DNA of 64,000 nt from Actinocorallia aurantiaca. Lineage in GTDB: Bacteria; Actinomycetota; Actinomycetes; Streptosporangiales; Streptosporangiaceae. The notes beneath the pieces were generated by a model that ran no database searches, had not been told where the DNA came from, and saw only the letters and a program-made list of their open reading frames with translations. Position 1 is the first letter of the stretch; each line of letters opens with the position of its first letter. Location: positions 1-64,000 of the forward strand of contig NZ_BAAATZ010000030.1 of assembly GCF_039533685.1 (NCBI RefSeq), written 5' to 3'. Shown in pieces: positions 36,315 to 44,187 of this stretch. The translations under genes were made by a program, and so were the position numbers.

Positions 36315-37163
36315 TTGAGTGAAAGACCGGCGCAGAGCCAGGAGTACCCCGGCCGGACCGGAGAGATGACCCCCGAACCGCAGGACGAGATGCGCGGCCA
36401 CCGGGGAAGCGGGCTGCTCTCCGGCGCCCGCGCCCTGGTGACCGGAGGCGACTCCGGCATCGGGCGGGCGGTGAGCGTGGCCTTCGCCAAGGAGGGCGCG
36501 GACGTGGCGATCACCTACCTGGAGGAGGACTCCGACGCCCGGCACACGGCGGGCCTCGTCGAGGCCGAAGGCCGGACCTGCCACACCTTCGGCGGGGACA
36601 TGGGGGACGAGAGCCACTGCCGGAAGGTCGTCCGGGACGCGGGCACCGCCCTGGGCGGGCTCGACGTCCTGGTCCTGCACCACGGGACCCAGACGCCGGC
36701 CGACGACGTCCAGAAGATCGACTCGGCGCAGCTGCGCCGCACCGTCGACGTCAACCTGCTCAGCCTGTTCTGGTGCGTGCAGGAGGCCCTGGAGTTCATG
36801 GCGGAGGGTTCGTCCATCGTCATCACCGGGTCGATCAACGGGCTGCGCGGCAACCCGAGCCTCATCGACTACGCGGCCACCAAGGCGGGGGCGATGAACC
36901 TCGCCCAGTCGCTGGCCGGCTCCCTGATGGACCGGGGGATCCGGGTGAACTGCGTGGCCCCGGGCCCGGTGTGGACCCCGCTCATCCCCGCGACGTTCGA
37001 CGCCGAGAAGGTCGCGGACTTCGGGAAGCAGGCCCCGATGGGGCGCGCGGCGCAGCCGGACGAGATCGCCCCGTCCTACGTCTTCTTCGCCGCGAACCGC
37101 AGTTCCTCCTACTACACGGGCCAGACCCTGGTCCCCGCCGGCGGTGAGATCCACCCCGGCTGA
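36315..37163 (+). CDS. general-stress-type SDR oxidoreductase
   Basis: A 282-residue SDR with a 35-residue hydrophilic N-terminal extension, as in the YhdF/YhxC general stress dehydrogenases. Cofactor motif TGGDSGIG, catalytic Ser in ITGSINGLRG and YAATK with Tyr and Lys. The structural NNAG is replaced by HHGT, unusual for the family. The start is TTG at 36315, behind GGAAGGAGAA, which decides it. Flanked by DUF2795 and a small acidic protein on the same strand. Confidence 0.87.
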   Translation: MSERPAQSQEYPGRTGEMTPEPQDEMRGHRGSGLLSGARALVTGGDSGIGRAVSVAFAKEGADVAITYLEEDSDARHTAGLVEAEGRTCHTFGGDMGDESHCRKVVRDAGTALGGLDVLVLHHGTQTPADDVQKIDSAQLRRTVDVNLLSLFWCVQEALEFMAEGSSIVITGSINGLRGNPSLIDYAATKAGAMNLAQSLAGSLMDRGIRVNCVAPGPVWTPLIPATFDAEKVADFGKQAPMGRAAQPDEIAPSYVFFAANRSSSYYTGQTLVPAGGEIHPG

Positions 37164-37179
37164 CCCGGAAGGATCCGCC

Positions 37180-37368
37180 ATGACGGATGAGAAGAAGGAA
37201 GAGAACCGGAGTTTCGCCGACCGCAGGGCGGAGCAGGGAGCCCCGCTCGAGGACGAGTCGCCCGACCTGGCGGAGGAGTTCGCGCCCGGTCCGACCGACC
37301 CGCCGAACGCCGAGGCCGACGCTCCGGGCGGGGAGGACGAGGGATACGAGCCGCAGACCCGGGTGTGA
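37180..37368 (+). CDS. small acidic protein, unknown
   Basis: A 62-residue protein with strong acidic bias (Glu/Asp clusters) and no hydrophobic core, probably disordered. The ATG has GGAAGGAT 6 nt upstream and lies 16 bp after the SDR stop, so it is the last gene of the cassette. Unknown function. Confidence 0.65.
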   Translation: MTDEKKEENRSFADRRAEQGAPLEDESPDLAEEFAPGPTDPPNAEADAPGGEDEGYEPQTRV

Positions 37369-37378
37369 TCCTGGCGGC

Positions 37379-38044
37379 TCAGTCCAGCAGCCGGGCCGCG
37401 ACCCTGAGGTCGCCGACGAGCCCGGCGTAGACGGCGTCCCGGTCGGGGGCGCGCAGGACCGCCGACGGGTGGATCGTCGCCACGATCCGCCCGGCCGGCG
37501 GTCCCTGCGCGGGGGCCGGGGCGCCGATGGCGTCGAACGGCGGGCAGTCCAGGGGCACGCCCCGCTGCTTCGTCACACGGAAGGACGGCCCGAGCAGAGC
37601 CCTGCCCGCGACCGCCCCCAGCGCCACGACCACCTCGGGGGACACCGCCTCCAGTTCGGCGACCAGCCAAGGCCGGCAGGCGTTGATCTCGATGGTGCCC
37701 GGGCTCTGGTGGAACCTCCGCTTCGACCACTCCTTCAGGGTGAACTTGAAGTGCTTGACCGCGTTGGTGACGTAGACGGCGTCACGTTCGATCTCCGCCT
37801 CCTCCAGGGCGCGGCCCAGCAGTTTCCCGGCGGGTCCCACGAACGGCCTGCCCTGCCGGTCCTCCTGATCGCCGGGCTGCTCCCCGACCAGGAGGAGCCG
37901 GGCCCCGACAGGGCCCTCCCCGAACACCGTCTGAGTGGCCCGCTCGTAGAGCGGGCAGCCGCGGCATCCCGCCGAGGCTCTGCGCAGTTCCGGCAGGTCC
38001 GCGTTCTCGGGCACGAACGGCCCGGCATCCCGTGATTCCCCCAT
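37379..38044 (-). CDS. udgX: UdgX-type uracil-DNA glycosylase
   Basis: A 221-residue family 4-like uracil-DNA glycosylase of the UdgX branch. The active-site motif GEQPGDQEDRQGRPFVGPAG is the usual GE(Q/P)PG..E. region, and the diagnostic UdgX loop KRRxH is present as KRRFH (residues 108-112); in UdgX the His forms a covalent bond with the deoxyribose after uracil excision. Cysteines at 27, 30 and 123 are suitable 4Fe-4S ligands. It removes uracil from DNA. It converges with the stress cassette, 10 bp apart. Confidence 0.9.
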   Translation of the reverse strand: MGESRDAGPFVPENADLPELRRASAGCRGCPLYERATQTVFGEGPVGARLLLVGEQPGDQEDRQGRPFVGPAGKLLGRALEEAEIERDAVYVTNAVKHFKFTLKEWSKRRFHQSPGTIEINACRPWLVAELEAVSPEVVVALGAVAGRALLGPSFRVTKQRGVPLDCPPFDAIGAPAPAQGPPAGRIVATIHPSAVLRAPDRDAVYAGLVGDLRVAARLLD

Positions 38045-38083
38045 ATCCCGTCCCTACCCCGGAAAGGGCGGGGCGAGGCGGAT

Positions 38084-39523
38084 TCAGCCCGCCCAGGAGG
38101 CGCTGGCCGTCCGGGAGAGGCGGATGACGACCTCCGGATGCCGTGAGGCGACGTTCCGGCGCTCTCCAGGGTCCTTGTCCAGGTTGTACAGCTCGCACCG
38201 CCAGCCGGAGTCCGAAGAGGGGCGGCGGGAGCCGGGCGCGAAGCGCACCAGCTTCCAGTCTCCCTGCCTCACCGCCTCCGCCATCCGGGTGACGCTCCCG
38301 TTCTCCGCCGCGTTCGCCCGCCGGGTGGAGTGGGTCTCGCTCCGGTACCAGTACAGGTGCCGGGCGGGAGGCTGACCGCGCCGGCCGGTGAGCGTCCCGC
38401 GCAGGGAGGTGCCGTCCAGGTGCCGGGGGATGGACGCCCCGGCGAACTCCGCGAGGGTGGGGAACAGGTCGGTGTGCTGGGTGATCCTCGAACTGCGCCC
38501 CTTCTTGACGAGGCCGGGGCCCCAGGCGATCAGCGGAACGCGGATCCCGCCCTCGTAGAGGTTGCGCTTGTACCCGCGCAGCGGCCCGTTGGCGTTGAAG
38601 CGGTCCGGATTCACGCCGCCCTCCTCGTGGGGGCCGTTGTCGCTGGTGAACAGGATGATGGTCCGCCGTTTCGAGGGCAGGGCGTCCAGCAGGTCGCCCA
38701 GGTGCGAGTCCAGCCGCGTGAGCTGCGCGGCGTGCGCCCGGTCGGCGCGCGACCAGGGTCTGGCGCGGTACCGGCCGAGGCTGGGCACGTCGCTGGGGGC
38801 GTGGGGGAGGTTGGGCGTGTAGACGAGCAGGAACGGGTCCCCGCCCGCCTTCTTGATGAAGGACACCGCCCGGTCGCGCAGCAGGTCGGGCGCGTACACG
38901 CCGTGCCGCCCCTGCCTGTTCGCCTTCAACCGGACCCGGCCGCCGTTGCGCCAGAGGTGCTCGGGGTAGTAGTCGTGGGCGTGGCGGTGGGTGATGTAGC
39001 CGTAGAACTCGTCGAACCCCCGTGCGTTGGGGTGGCTGGGCTGCTCTCCCCGCTCGGGGCCGAAGCCCCACTTGCCGATCAGCCCGGTGCGGTACCCGAC
39101 GGCGCGCATCGCCTCGGCGAAGGTCGTGTCGCGGTCGCGCAGCGCGCCGGGCAGGCCCGCCCGCGGATTCTGGCGGACCTGGGAGTGCCCGGTGTGCAGG
39201 CCGGTGTACAGGGAGCAGCGGGCGGGCGCGCAGACCGCGGCGCCGGCGTAGGCCTGGGTGAACCTGAGCCCCTCGCGGGCCATCCGGTCGAGCACCGGGG
39301 TCTTGATCTTCTTCTGCCCGTAGGAGCCGATCGCGCCGTACCCCAGGTCGTCGGCCACGACGAGGACCACGTTGGGACGGTCGTCGGTGGCCCGCGCCTC
39401 CTCGGCGGCGGGTTCGAACGGCAGGGACACCGCCGGCCCGGACAGCGCGGGCGAGGAGGTCAACACCGGTGCGCCGAGACCGAGGACGGCCGAACCACGG
39501 AGCAACTGACGGCGGCTGAGCAC
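38084..39523 (-). CDS. Tat-exported type I sulfatase
   Basis: A sulfatase of about 480 residues with the formylglycine consensus C-x-P-x-R (VCAPARCSLYTG), the N-terminal metal motif VVADDLGYG and the later FTSDNGPHEEGG. Other segments match N-sulfoglucosamine/arylsulfatase-type enzymes. The N-terminus SRRQLLRGSAVLGLG is a Tat signal, so it is secreted. The start is uncertain: GTG at 39523 (GGAG upstream), GTG 39532 or TTG 39550 are in frame. The Cys must be modified by a formylglycine-generating enzyme, not encoded nearby. Promoter region holds the dyad at 39579-39599. Confidence 0.9.
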   Translation of the reverse strand: MLSRRQLLRGSAVLGLGAPVLTSSPALSGPAVSLPFEPAAEEARATDDRPNVVLVVADDLGYGAIGSYGQKKIKTPVLDRMAREGLRFTQAYAGAAVCAPARCSLYTGLHTGHSQVRQNPRAGLPGALRDRDTTFAEAMRAVGYRTGLIGKWGFGPERGEQPSHPNARGFDEFYGYITHRHAHDYYPEHLWRNGGRVRLKANRQGRHGVYAPDLLRDRAVSFIKKAGGDPFLLVYTPNLPHAPSDVPSLGRYRARPWSRADRAHAAQLTRLDSHLGDLLDALPSKRRTIILFTSDNGPHEEGGVNPDRFNANGPLRGYKRNLYEGGIRVPLIAWGPGLVKKGRSSRITQHTDLFPTLAEFAGASIPRHLDGTSLRGTLTGRRGQPPARHLYWYRSETHSTRRANAAENGSVTRMAEAVRQGDWKLVRFAPGSRRPSSDSGWRCELYNLDKDPGERRNVASRHPEVVIRLSRTASASWAG

Positions 39524-39578
39524 GAGGATCACACTCCGACCAGGGACCAAGGGGGTACATGTCCATGATCGGAGATAT

Positions 39579-39599
39579 TTCCCATTAAAGCAATAGGAA
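39579..39599. promoter_or_regulatory. 21-bp dyad in the sulfatase promoter, shared with the cysteine dioxygenase operon
   Basis: TTCCCATT-AAAGC-AATAGGAA has the symmetric form TTCC-N-ATT-N5-AAT-N-GGAA. The same form occurs at 47196-47216. On the minus strand it lies downstream of TTGACT (39606-39601) and 30-55 bp before the possible sulfatase starts, a classical repressor position. Confidence 0.6.
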
Positions 39600-39613
39600 T
39601 AGTCAACTTATGG

Positions 39614-40060
39614 TCAACAGCGCTTGACCGTCCCCCGGGATCTCCAGCCGCAGGAGTCGGCGCGGCCCGCGGGGGAGCTCAACCGGACGGTCGAGCCCGA
39701 GTTCCGCCAGGCGTGGGTGCCGCGGTGCCAGTAGAGGTGGCCGCGTCCGTCGCGGCCCGGGCCGGTGTGGACGCGGACGGTCCGGCCCGGCCCCAGCCGG
39801 AGGTCCTTGAACACATAGGTCTGGCCGTCCGCGCCGCGCAGCCGCCAGCCCCGCAGGTTCCGCGTCTTTCCGGAGCGGTTCCCGACCTCCACCCATTCGC
39901 CGTTCAGGCTCCGGTTCGTCCGGTCGTCGACGCCGGGCGCGTCGAAGCGGATCCGCTCGATCCGGACGCCAGGGGAGGAGGGGGAGGGGGAGGCGCCTTT
40001 CTCCGGCGCCAGCAGGCCGATGACGATGAAGGCGGTGAGGAAGAAGGGGACGGCGTTCAC
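39614..40060 (-). CDS. secreted lamin-tail domain protein
   Basis: A 148-residue protein with an N-terminal signal peptide (NAVPFFLTAFIVIGLLA) and a lamin-tail (LTD) beta-sandwich: the core strand pattern VRIERIRFDAPG, then LNGEWVEVGN, the LRGWRLR strand, DLRLGPGRTVRVHTG and HLYWHRG..WRNSG. LTD domains in bacteria are found on exported nucleases or as free surface proteins. No nuclease domain is attached. Its stop lies within the sulfatase promoter, 64-91 bp upstream of that gene, so the two may be read through from one promoter. Confidence 0.85.
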   Translation of the reverse strand: MNAVPFFLTAFIVIGLLAPEKGASPSPSSPGVRIERIRFDAPGVDDRTNRSLNGEWVEVGNRSGKTRNLRGWRLRGADGQTYVFKDLRLGPGRTVRVHTGPGRDGRGHLYWHRGTHAWRNSGSTVRLSSPAGRADSCGWRSRGTVKRC

Positions 40061-40259
40061 TCTTCCGAGCGTAGGAGCGGACTCCGGGGCCGACCATGGC
40101 CGTTCCGGGGAGAAAGGGGCGGCGTCAGGGTCAGTCAGCTCTCTCGTAAAGTGAGGATTCTCCGGAGACTTCTTCGCTTTGGGGTGAATATGCCCTACTC
40201 GGAGGGAGAGTCTGATCACTCCCGGATTCTGAGGAGATCTCCGGTGGTAGTTATCGATT

Positions 40260-41030
40260 GTGGACCTCAATGCGGCGATCGAAGAGCTCTACCGCGTGCC
40301 GCCCTCGGAGTTCGTCCAGGCCCGGCGCCGGCTGGCCGACGCCGCGCACCTCGAGGGGGACGAGGCCGCGGCCAAGCAGATCAGGGCGCTGCGGCGGCCG
40401 ACGGTCTCGGCCTGGGCGGTGAATCTGCTGGTCCGGGAGCAGGGCGAGCTGGTGGGGGAGCTGCTGGAGCTCGGCGTCGAGATCCGCAGGGGCTGGGCCG
40501 AGGGCGAGGACCCCGCCAGATTCGACCGGGTGCGCAACCTGGCGGTGGCCGAGGCCGTCCGGGTGGCGGGCGTCCTGGTGGAGGCCACCGGCCGTCCGCT
40601 GGGGGAGCAGGCCGCCCACGAGGTCGAGGAGACGCTCCAGGCCGCGGTCGTGGACGCCGAGGCCGCGGAGGAGGTGCGCTCGGGCAGGCTCACCCACCCG
40701 CGCAGCCACGCCGGCTTCGCCGCCCCCGAGGCGCCGGCTCCGGGGGAGGCGGTCGCGGAGAGGGGGGACGCCGCCCGCGTCCGGGAGGAGAAGGCGCGCA
40801 GGCGCCTGGAGCAGCTGGAGCAGCGGGCGGCCGAACTGGCTGCGGAGCGCGACGCCCTGCGCCGGGAGCTGGAGCACGTCGAACAGGAGTCGGAGAAGCT
40901 GCGCCACCGCCTGGACCAGCTCCGCCTCCACCACTCCGCCGTCCGCCGCAGGCTCGAGGACGCCGAGGCGCAGACCGAGACCGCGCTGTCCCGGGCCGCG
41001 GAGGCCCGCTCCGAGCTGGGCCCGCCCTGA
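40260..41030 (+). CDS. hypothetical coiled-coil protein
   Basis: A 256-residue protein I cannot place in a named family, although similar helical proteins are common in actinobacteria. The N-terminal 140 residues are helical and contain a conserved-looking IRALRRPTVSAWAVNLLVREQ segment; the C-terminal part (about 165-250) is a strong coiled coil with Leu/Glu/Arg heptads. The start is GTG at 40260 with GGTGG upstream. The preceding 200 bp are AT-richer than average and contain a GGATTCTCCGGAG palindromic element. Alone on its strand. Confidence 0.75.
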   Translation: MDLNAAIEELYRVPPSEFVQARRRLADAAHLEGDEAAAKQIRALRRPTVSAWAVNLLVREQGELVGELLELGVEIRRGWAEGEDPARFDRVRNLAVAEAVRVAGVLVEATGRPLGEQAAHEVEETLQAAVVDAEAAEEVRSGRLTHPRSHAGFAAPEAPAPGEAVAERGDAARVREEKARRRLEQLEQRAAELAAERDALRRELEHVEQESEKLRHRLDQLRLHHSAVRRRLEDAEAQTETALSRAAEARSELGPP

Positions 41031-41085
41031 ACCGGCGCCCTACGACGGGGATGAGACCCTCGCGAACCACCGGTATCTTCGCACG

Positions 41086-41556
41086 GTGATCGAAGTACGG
41101 ACATGCGACTGGAGCGACCCGGACGGTGCGCGGCTGCGGGCCGCGATGGCGGTGGAAATCGACGAGCGCTACGCGGACAGGGACGCCAAGGCCTCTCCCG
41201 CCCTGATCGAGGCGCTGGCCCTCGACCCCGGAGAAGTCGTCTTCGTGGCCGTCGCGACCCGGGACGGCGTCCCCGCCGGGCACGCCGCGCTGCGCCGGTG
41301 CGGCCCCGACCTGGAGCTCAAGCGCATGTACGTCACGCCGGAGGCCCGGGGCGGCGGCGTCTCCCGCGCGCTGCTCGACTGGGTCGAGCAGACGGCGCGC
41401 GAGGACGGCGCGCTCCGGGTGGTCCTCCAGACCGGCGACCGCCAGCCCGACGCCGTCCGCCTGTACGAACGCGAAGGCTACGTCCGCATCCCCGTCTACC
41501 CGCCCTACGTCGGCGTCCCGGAGCTGCACTCCATCTGCATGGCCAAGACGCTCTGA
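41086..41556 (+). CDS. GNAT family N-acetyltransferase
   Basis: A 156-residue GNAT enzyme. The acetyl-CoA-binding core is ELKRMYVTPEARGGGVSRALL (motif A with the R/Q-x-x-G-x-G/A pattern as RGGGVS), followed by LVVLQTGDRQPDAVRLYERE and the terminal hydrophobic strand. It transfers acetyl from CoA to an amine of unknown identity. GTG start; TATCTT seven bases upstream suggests leaderless expression. Convergent with the TetR gene, 8 bp apart. Confidence 0.87.
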   Translation: MIEVRTCDWSDPDGARLRAAMAVEIDERYADRDAKASPALIEALALDPGEVVFVAVATRDGVPAGHAALRRCGPDLELKRMYVTPEARGGGVSRALLDWVEQTAREDGALRVVLQTGDRQPDAVRLYEREGYVRIPVYPPYVGVPELHSICMAKTL

Positions 41557-41564
41557 CCCTCCCG

Positions 41565-42194
41565 CTACTCCCGGGGCAGGCGCTCGCCTTCGCGGACGCG
41601 TTCCAGGCCCAGCCAGATGAAGTCCAGGGCCATCGCCTCGGCTCGTTCGCGCTCGACGTCGGGGTGCTCCAGCCACCAGGAGATCAGCGAGAACAGGGAG
41701 CCGTAGATGAGAGGGACCAGCAGGCGCGCCCGCCGCTCGTTGGCGGCCAGCTCCTGGGGGCCGAGCCGCTGCCTGCGCCGCGACAGCAGGCGGTCGGAGG
41801 CGGCCTCGCCGAAGCTCTCCCGCAGCTCCCGCAGCTCCACCCCGACCTCGGGCTTGTCCAGGTGCCGGATGATGACCGACCAGGCGTCGGGCTCGGCGGT
41901 CGCGTAGTCGAACAGGGTCGAGACCATGCCGCCGACCCGCTCCAGGGACGAGGCGTTCTCCACCTCGGAGTCGGCCAGCCGCGTCGTCAGGTCGTCGACG
42001 ATCGCCTGGGCCACCTCGGAGAACAGCTGGTCCTTGGACTCGAAATGCTGGTACAGCAGTGCCTTGGAGACCCCGGCCGCCGCGGCGACGTGCTCCATCT
42101 GGGTCAGGTGGAAGCCGCGCCGGCCGAACTCGGCCAGCGCGGCGGCCATCAGCTGCTCCCGCCGCGTGGCGGCGGACAGTCTTCTACCTGCCAA
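41565..42194 (-). CDS. TetR family transcriptional repressor of the acyl-CoA dehydrogenase locus
   Basis: A 209-residue TetR regulator: N-terminal helix-turn-helix (residues 10-57: LMAAALAEFGRRGF..TQMEHVAAAAGVSKALLYQHFESKDQLF) and a C-terminal ligand domain. TTG start that overlaps the acyl-CoA dehydrogenase stop by 11 bp, so it is translated as the second cistron of that operon. The palindrome at 43406-43423 in the operon promoter is the probable operator, giving negative autoregulation with an acyl-CoA-like inducer (inference). Confidence 0.86.
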   Translation of the reverse strand: MAGRRLSAATRREQLMAAALAEFGRRGFHLTQMEHVAAAAGVSKALLYQHFESKDQLFSEVAQAIVDDLTTRLADSEVENASSLERVGGMVSTLFDYATAEPDAWSVIIRHLDKPEVGVELRELRESFGEAASDRLLSRRRQRLGPQELAANERRARLLVPLIYGSLFSLISWWLEHPDVERERAEAMALDFIWLGLERVREGERLPRE

Positions 42195-43395
42195 GATACG
42201 GAGCCAGTTCGGTGCGGGCGACGGAGCGGACGTGCACCTCGTCGGGGCCGTCCGCGAGCCGCAGCGTACGCGCCCCCGCCCACATCGCGGCCAGCGGGGT
42301 GTCGGAGGAGACGCCCGCGCCGCCGTGGACCTGGATGGCCTTGTCGAGCACGTCGAGCGCGACGCGCGGCGCCACCACCTTGATCGCGGCGACCTCCGAA
42401 CGGGCCGCCTTCACCCCCTGGGTGTCGATCAGCCAGGCGGTCTTCAGGGTGAGCAGCCTGGCCTGCTCGATGGCCATGCGGGACTCGGCGATCCACTCCT
42501 GGACCACGCCCTGGCGGGCGATCTCCTTGCCGAACGCCACGCGGGAGGCCGCCCGCTCGCACATCAGCTCCAGCGCGCGCTCGGCCATGCCGATGGCGCG
42601 CATGCAGTGGTGGATGCGCCCCGGCCCGAGCCGGGCCTGGGCGATGAGGAACCCGCCGCCCTCCTGCCCGATGAGGTTGGACACCGGCACCCGGACGTCC
42701 TCCAGCCGGATCTCGCAGTGCCCGTGCTGGTCGTGGTAGCCGAACACCGACAGGTCGCGCACGACGGTGACGCCCGGGGCGTCCATCGGGACCAGCACCA
42801 TCGACTGCTGGGCGTACGGGTGGCCCTCGGGGTCGGTCTTGCCCATGAGGATCATGACGGCGCAGCGCGGGTCGGCGGCGCCGGTCGTCCACCACTTGCG
42901 GCCGTTGATGACGTACTCGTCGCCGTCACGGACGATGCTCGTGGAGATGTTCCGGGCGTCGGAGGAGGCCACGTCCGGCTCGGTCATGCCGAAGCAGGAG
43001 CGGATCTCGCCCTCCAGCAGCGGCTTGAGCCAGCGCTCCTTCTGCTCCTCGGTGCCGAACATGTGCAGCACCTCCATGTTCCCGGTGTCGGGGGCGGCGC
43101 AGTTGATCGCCTCGGGGGCGAGTGCGGAGGAGCGGCCGGTGAGCTCGGCCAGCGTCGCGTAGTCGGTGTTGGACAACCCGGAGACGTCCGGCAGGAAGAG
43201 GTTCCACAGGCCGCGCTCGCGGGCGTCGGCCTTCAGCTCCTCGACGACCGGGGGCAGGTCGTGGGGCCGCCCGGCCTCGGCCAGCTCCGCCCGCTGCGCC
43301 GCGTAGACCGCCTCGGCGGGGTAGACGCGGGCGTCCATGAAATCCTGCAGCCGCGCCAGATATCCGGCGGCCCGTTCGCTCAATGAGAAGTCCAT
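42184..43395 (-). CDS. acyl-CoA dehydrogenase (ACAD10/11-like)
   Basis: A 403-residue acyl-CoA dehydrogenase: the FAD-site motif CFGMTEPDVASSDARN, then WWTTGAADPRC and the active-site region GRIHHCMRAIGMAERAL. The C-terminal IQVHGGAGVSSDTPLA is the family C-terminal FAD contact. The sequence resembles ACAD10/11-type enzymes that oxidise branched or hydroxylated acyl-CoAs. ATG with no ribosome site; TATGAT lies 6 bp upstream, so transcription and translation probably start together. Divergent from the SDR gene, sharing the TetR operator. Confidence 0.89.
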   Translation of the reverse strand: MDFSLSERAAGYLARLQDFMDARVYPAEAVYAAQRAELAEAGRPHDLPPVVEELKADARERGLWNLFLPDVSGLSNTDYATLAELTGRSSALAPEAINCAAPDTGNMEVLHMFGTEEQKERWLKPLLEGEIRSCFGMTEPDVASSDARNISTSIVRDGDEYVINGRKWWTTGAADPRCAVMILMGKTDPEGHPYAQQSMVLVPMDAPGVTVVRDLSVFGYHDQHGHCEIRLEDVRVPVSNLIGQEGGGFLIAQARLGPGRIHHCMRAIGMAERALELMCERAASRVAFGKEIARQGVVQEWIAESRMAIEQARLLTLKTAWLIDTQGVKAARSEVAAIKVVAPRVALDVLDKAIQVHGGAGVSSDTPLAAMWAGARTLRLADGPDEVHVRSVARTELAPYLGR

Positions 43396-43405
43396 GCCAG
43401 TATCA

Positions 43406-43423
43406 TAACTGACGGGTCAGTTA
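43406..43423. promoter_or_regulatory. TetR operator in the divergent acyl-CoA dehydrogenase/SDR promoter
   Basis: TAACTGACGGGTCAGTTA is an exact 8-2-8 palindrome. It overlaps the minus-strand -10 TATGAT by two bases, so a bound repressor would block RNA polymerase, and it is immediately upstream of the SDR start on the other strand. Confidence 0.75.
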
Positions 43424-43439
43424 CTTAATGGGAGGGTCC

Positions 43440-44174
43440 GTGGAAGTCAAGGGAAAGGTCGTCTGGATCACCGGCGGCGCCAACGGCATCGGCGCGGCCA
43501 CGGCCCGCCGCCTGGCCGGCCTCGGCGCCCGGCCGGTCCTGTGCGACGTGGACGTCGAGCGGGGCGAGGCCCTGGCGGCCGAGCTGGACACCCTGTTCGT
43601 GCGGTGCGACGTGCGCGAACCCGCCGACAGCGTCCGCGCGGTGGAGGCGGTGGTCGAGAACTTCGGCGGCCTGGACGTGGCGTTCCTCAACGCCGGCGTG
43701 AGCACCGGCTGCGACCTGGGCGAGGGCTTCGACCCCGAGGTCTACCGGCGCGCGATGTCCATCAACCTCGACGGCGTCGTGTACGGCGTGCACGCGGCGC
43801 TGCCCGCGCTGCGCGCACGGGGCGGCGGCGACATCGTCCTCACCGGGAGCATGGGCGGCCTGGCCCCCATGCCCTACGAACCGGTCTACGCGGCCAACAA
43901 GGCGGCCGTCGTCGCCCTGGCCCGCTCGCTGGGCCCGGCCTACGAGGAGGAGGGCATCCGCGTCAACGCGCTGTGCCCGTCCTTCGCCGACACCGACATC
44001 CTCACCCGGCTGCGGGACTTCCTCGGCGACTTCCCCATCCTGGACGTGGAGACCGTCGTCGACGCCTTCCTGACGCTCCTGGCCTCCGGCGCCACCGGCC
44101 AGGCCTGGCCGGTGGTGCCCGGCCGCGAGTTCGAGCCGTTCCGTTTCCGCGGGGTCCCCGGGCCCCGGGTCTGA
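43440..44174 (+). CDS. short-chain dehydrogenase/reductase
   Basis: A 244-residue SDR: cofactor motif TGGANGIG near residue 10 and CDVDVERGE (Asp, NAD-type), LNAGVS in place of NNAG, catalytic Ser in LTGSMGGLAP and YAANK with Tyr and Lys. The start is the GTG at 43440 (GGGAGGG upstream); an upstream ATG at 43428 would extend it by four residues. First gene of a two-gene rightward operon, and divergent from the acyl-CoA dehydrogenase; together the enzymes suit beta-oxidation-like degradation of an unusual acyl or cyclic compound. Confidence 0.88.
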   Translation: MEVKGKVVWITGGANGIGAATARRLAGLGARPVLCDVDVERGEALAAELDTLFVRCDVREPADSVRAVEAVVENFGGLDVAFLNAGVSTGCDLGEGFDPEVYRRAMSINLDGVVYGVHAALPALRARGGGDIVLTGSMGGLAPMPYEPVYAANKAAVVALARSLGPAYEEEGIRVNALCPSFADTDILTRLRDFLGDFPILDVETVVDAFLTLLASGATGQAWPVVPGREFEPFRFRGVPGPRV

Positions 44175-44187
44175 GGAGGAGCCGACC

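Noticed and set aside
39602..39618. Direct repeat GTTGAC at 11-bp spacing (read on the minus strand) resembling a PhoP box
   Set aside because: PhoP repeats are GTTCAC; here both units have G instead of C, and the segment overlaps TTGAC -35 sequences, which explain it more simply.
29418..40166. Shared 13-mer GGATTCTCCGGAG at 29418 and 40154
   Set aside because: It is half palindromic and short; several 13-mer coincidences are expected in 64 kb of biased sequence, and the surrounding bases do not align.
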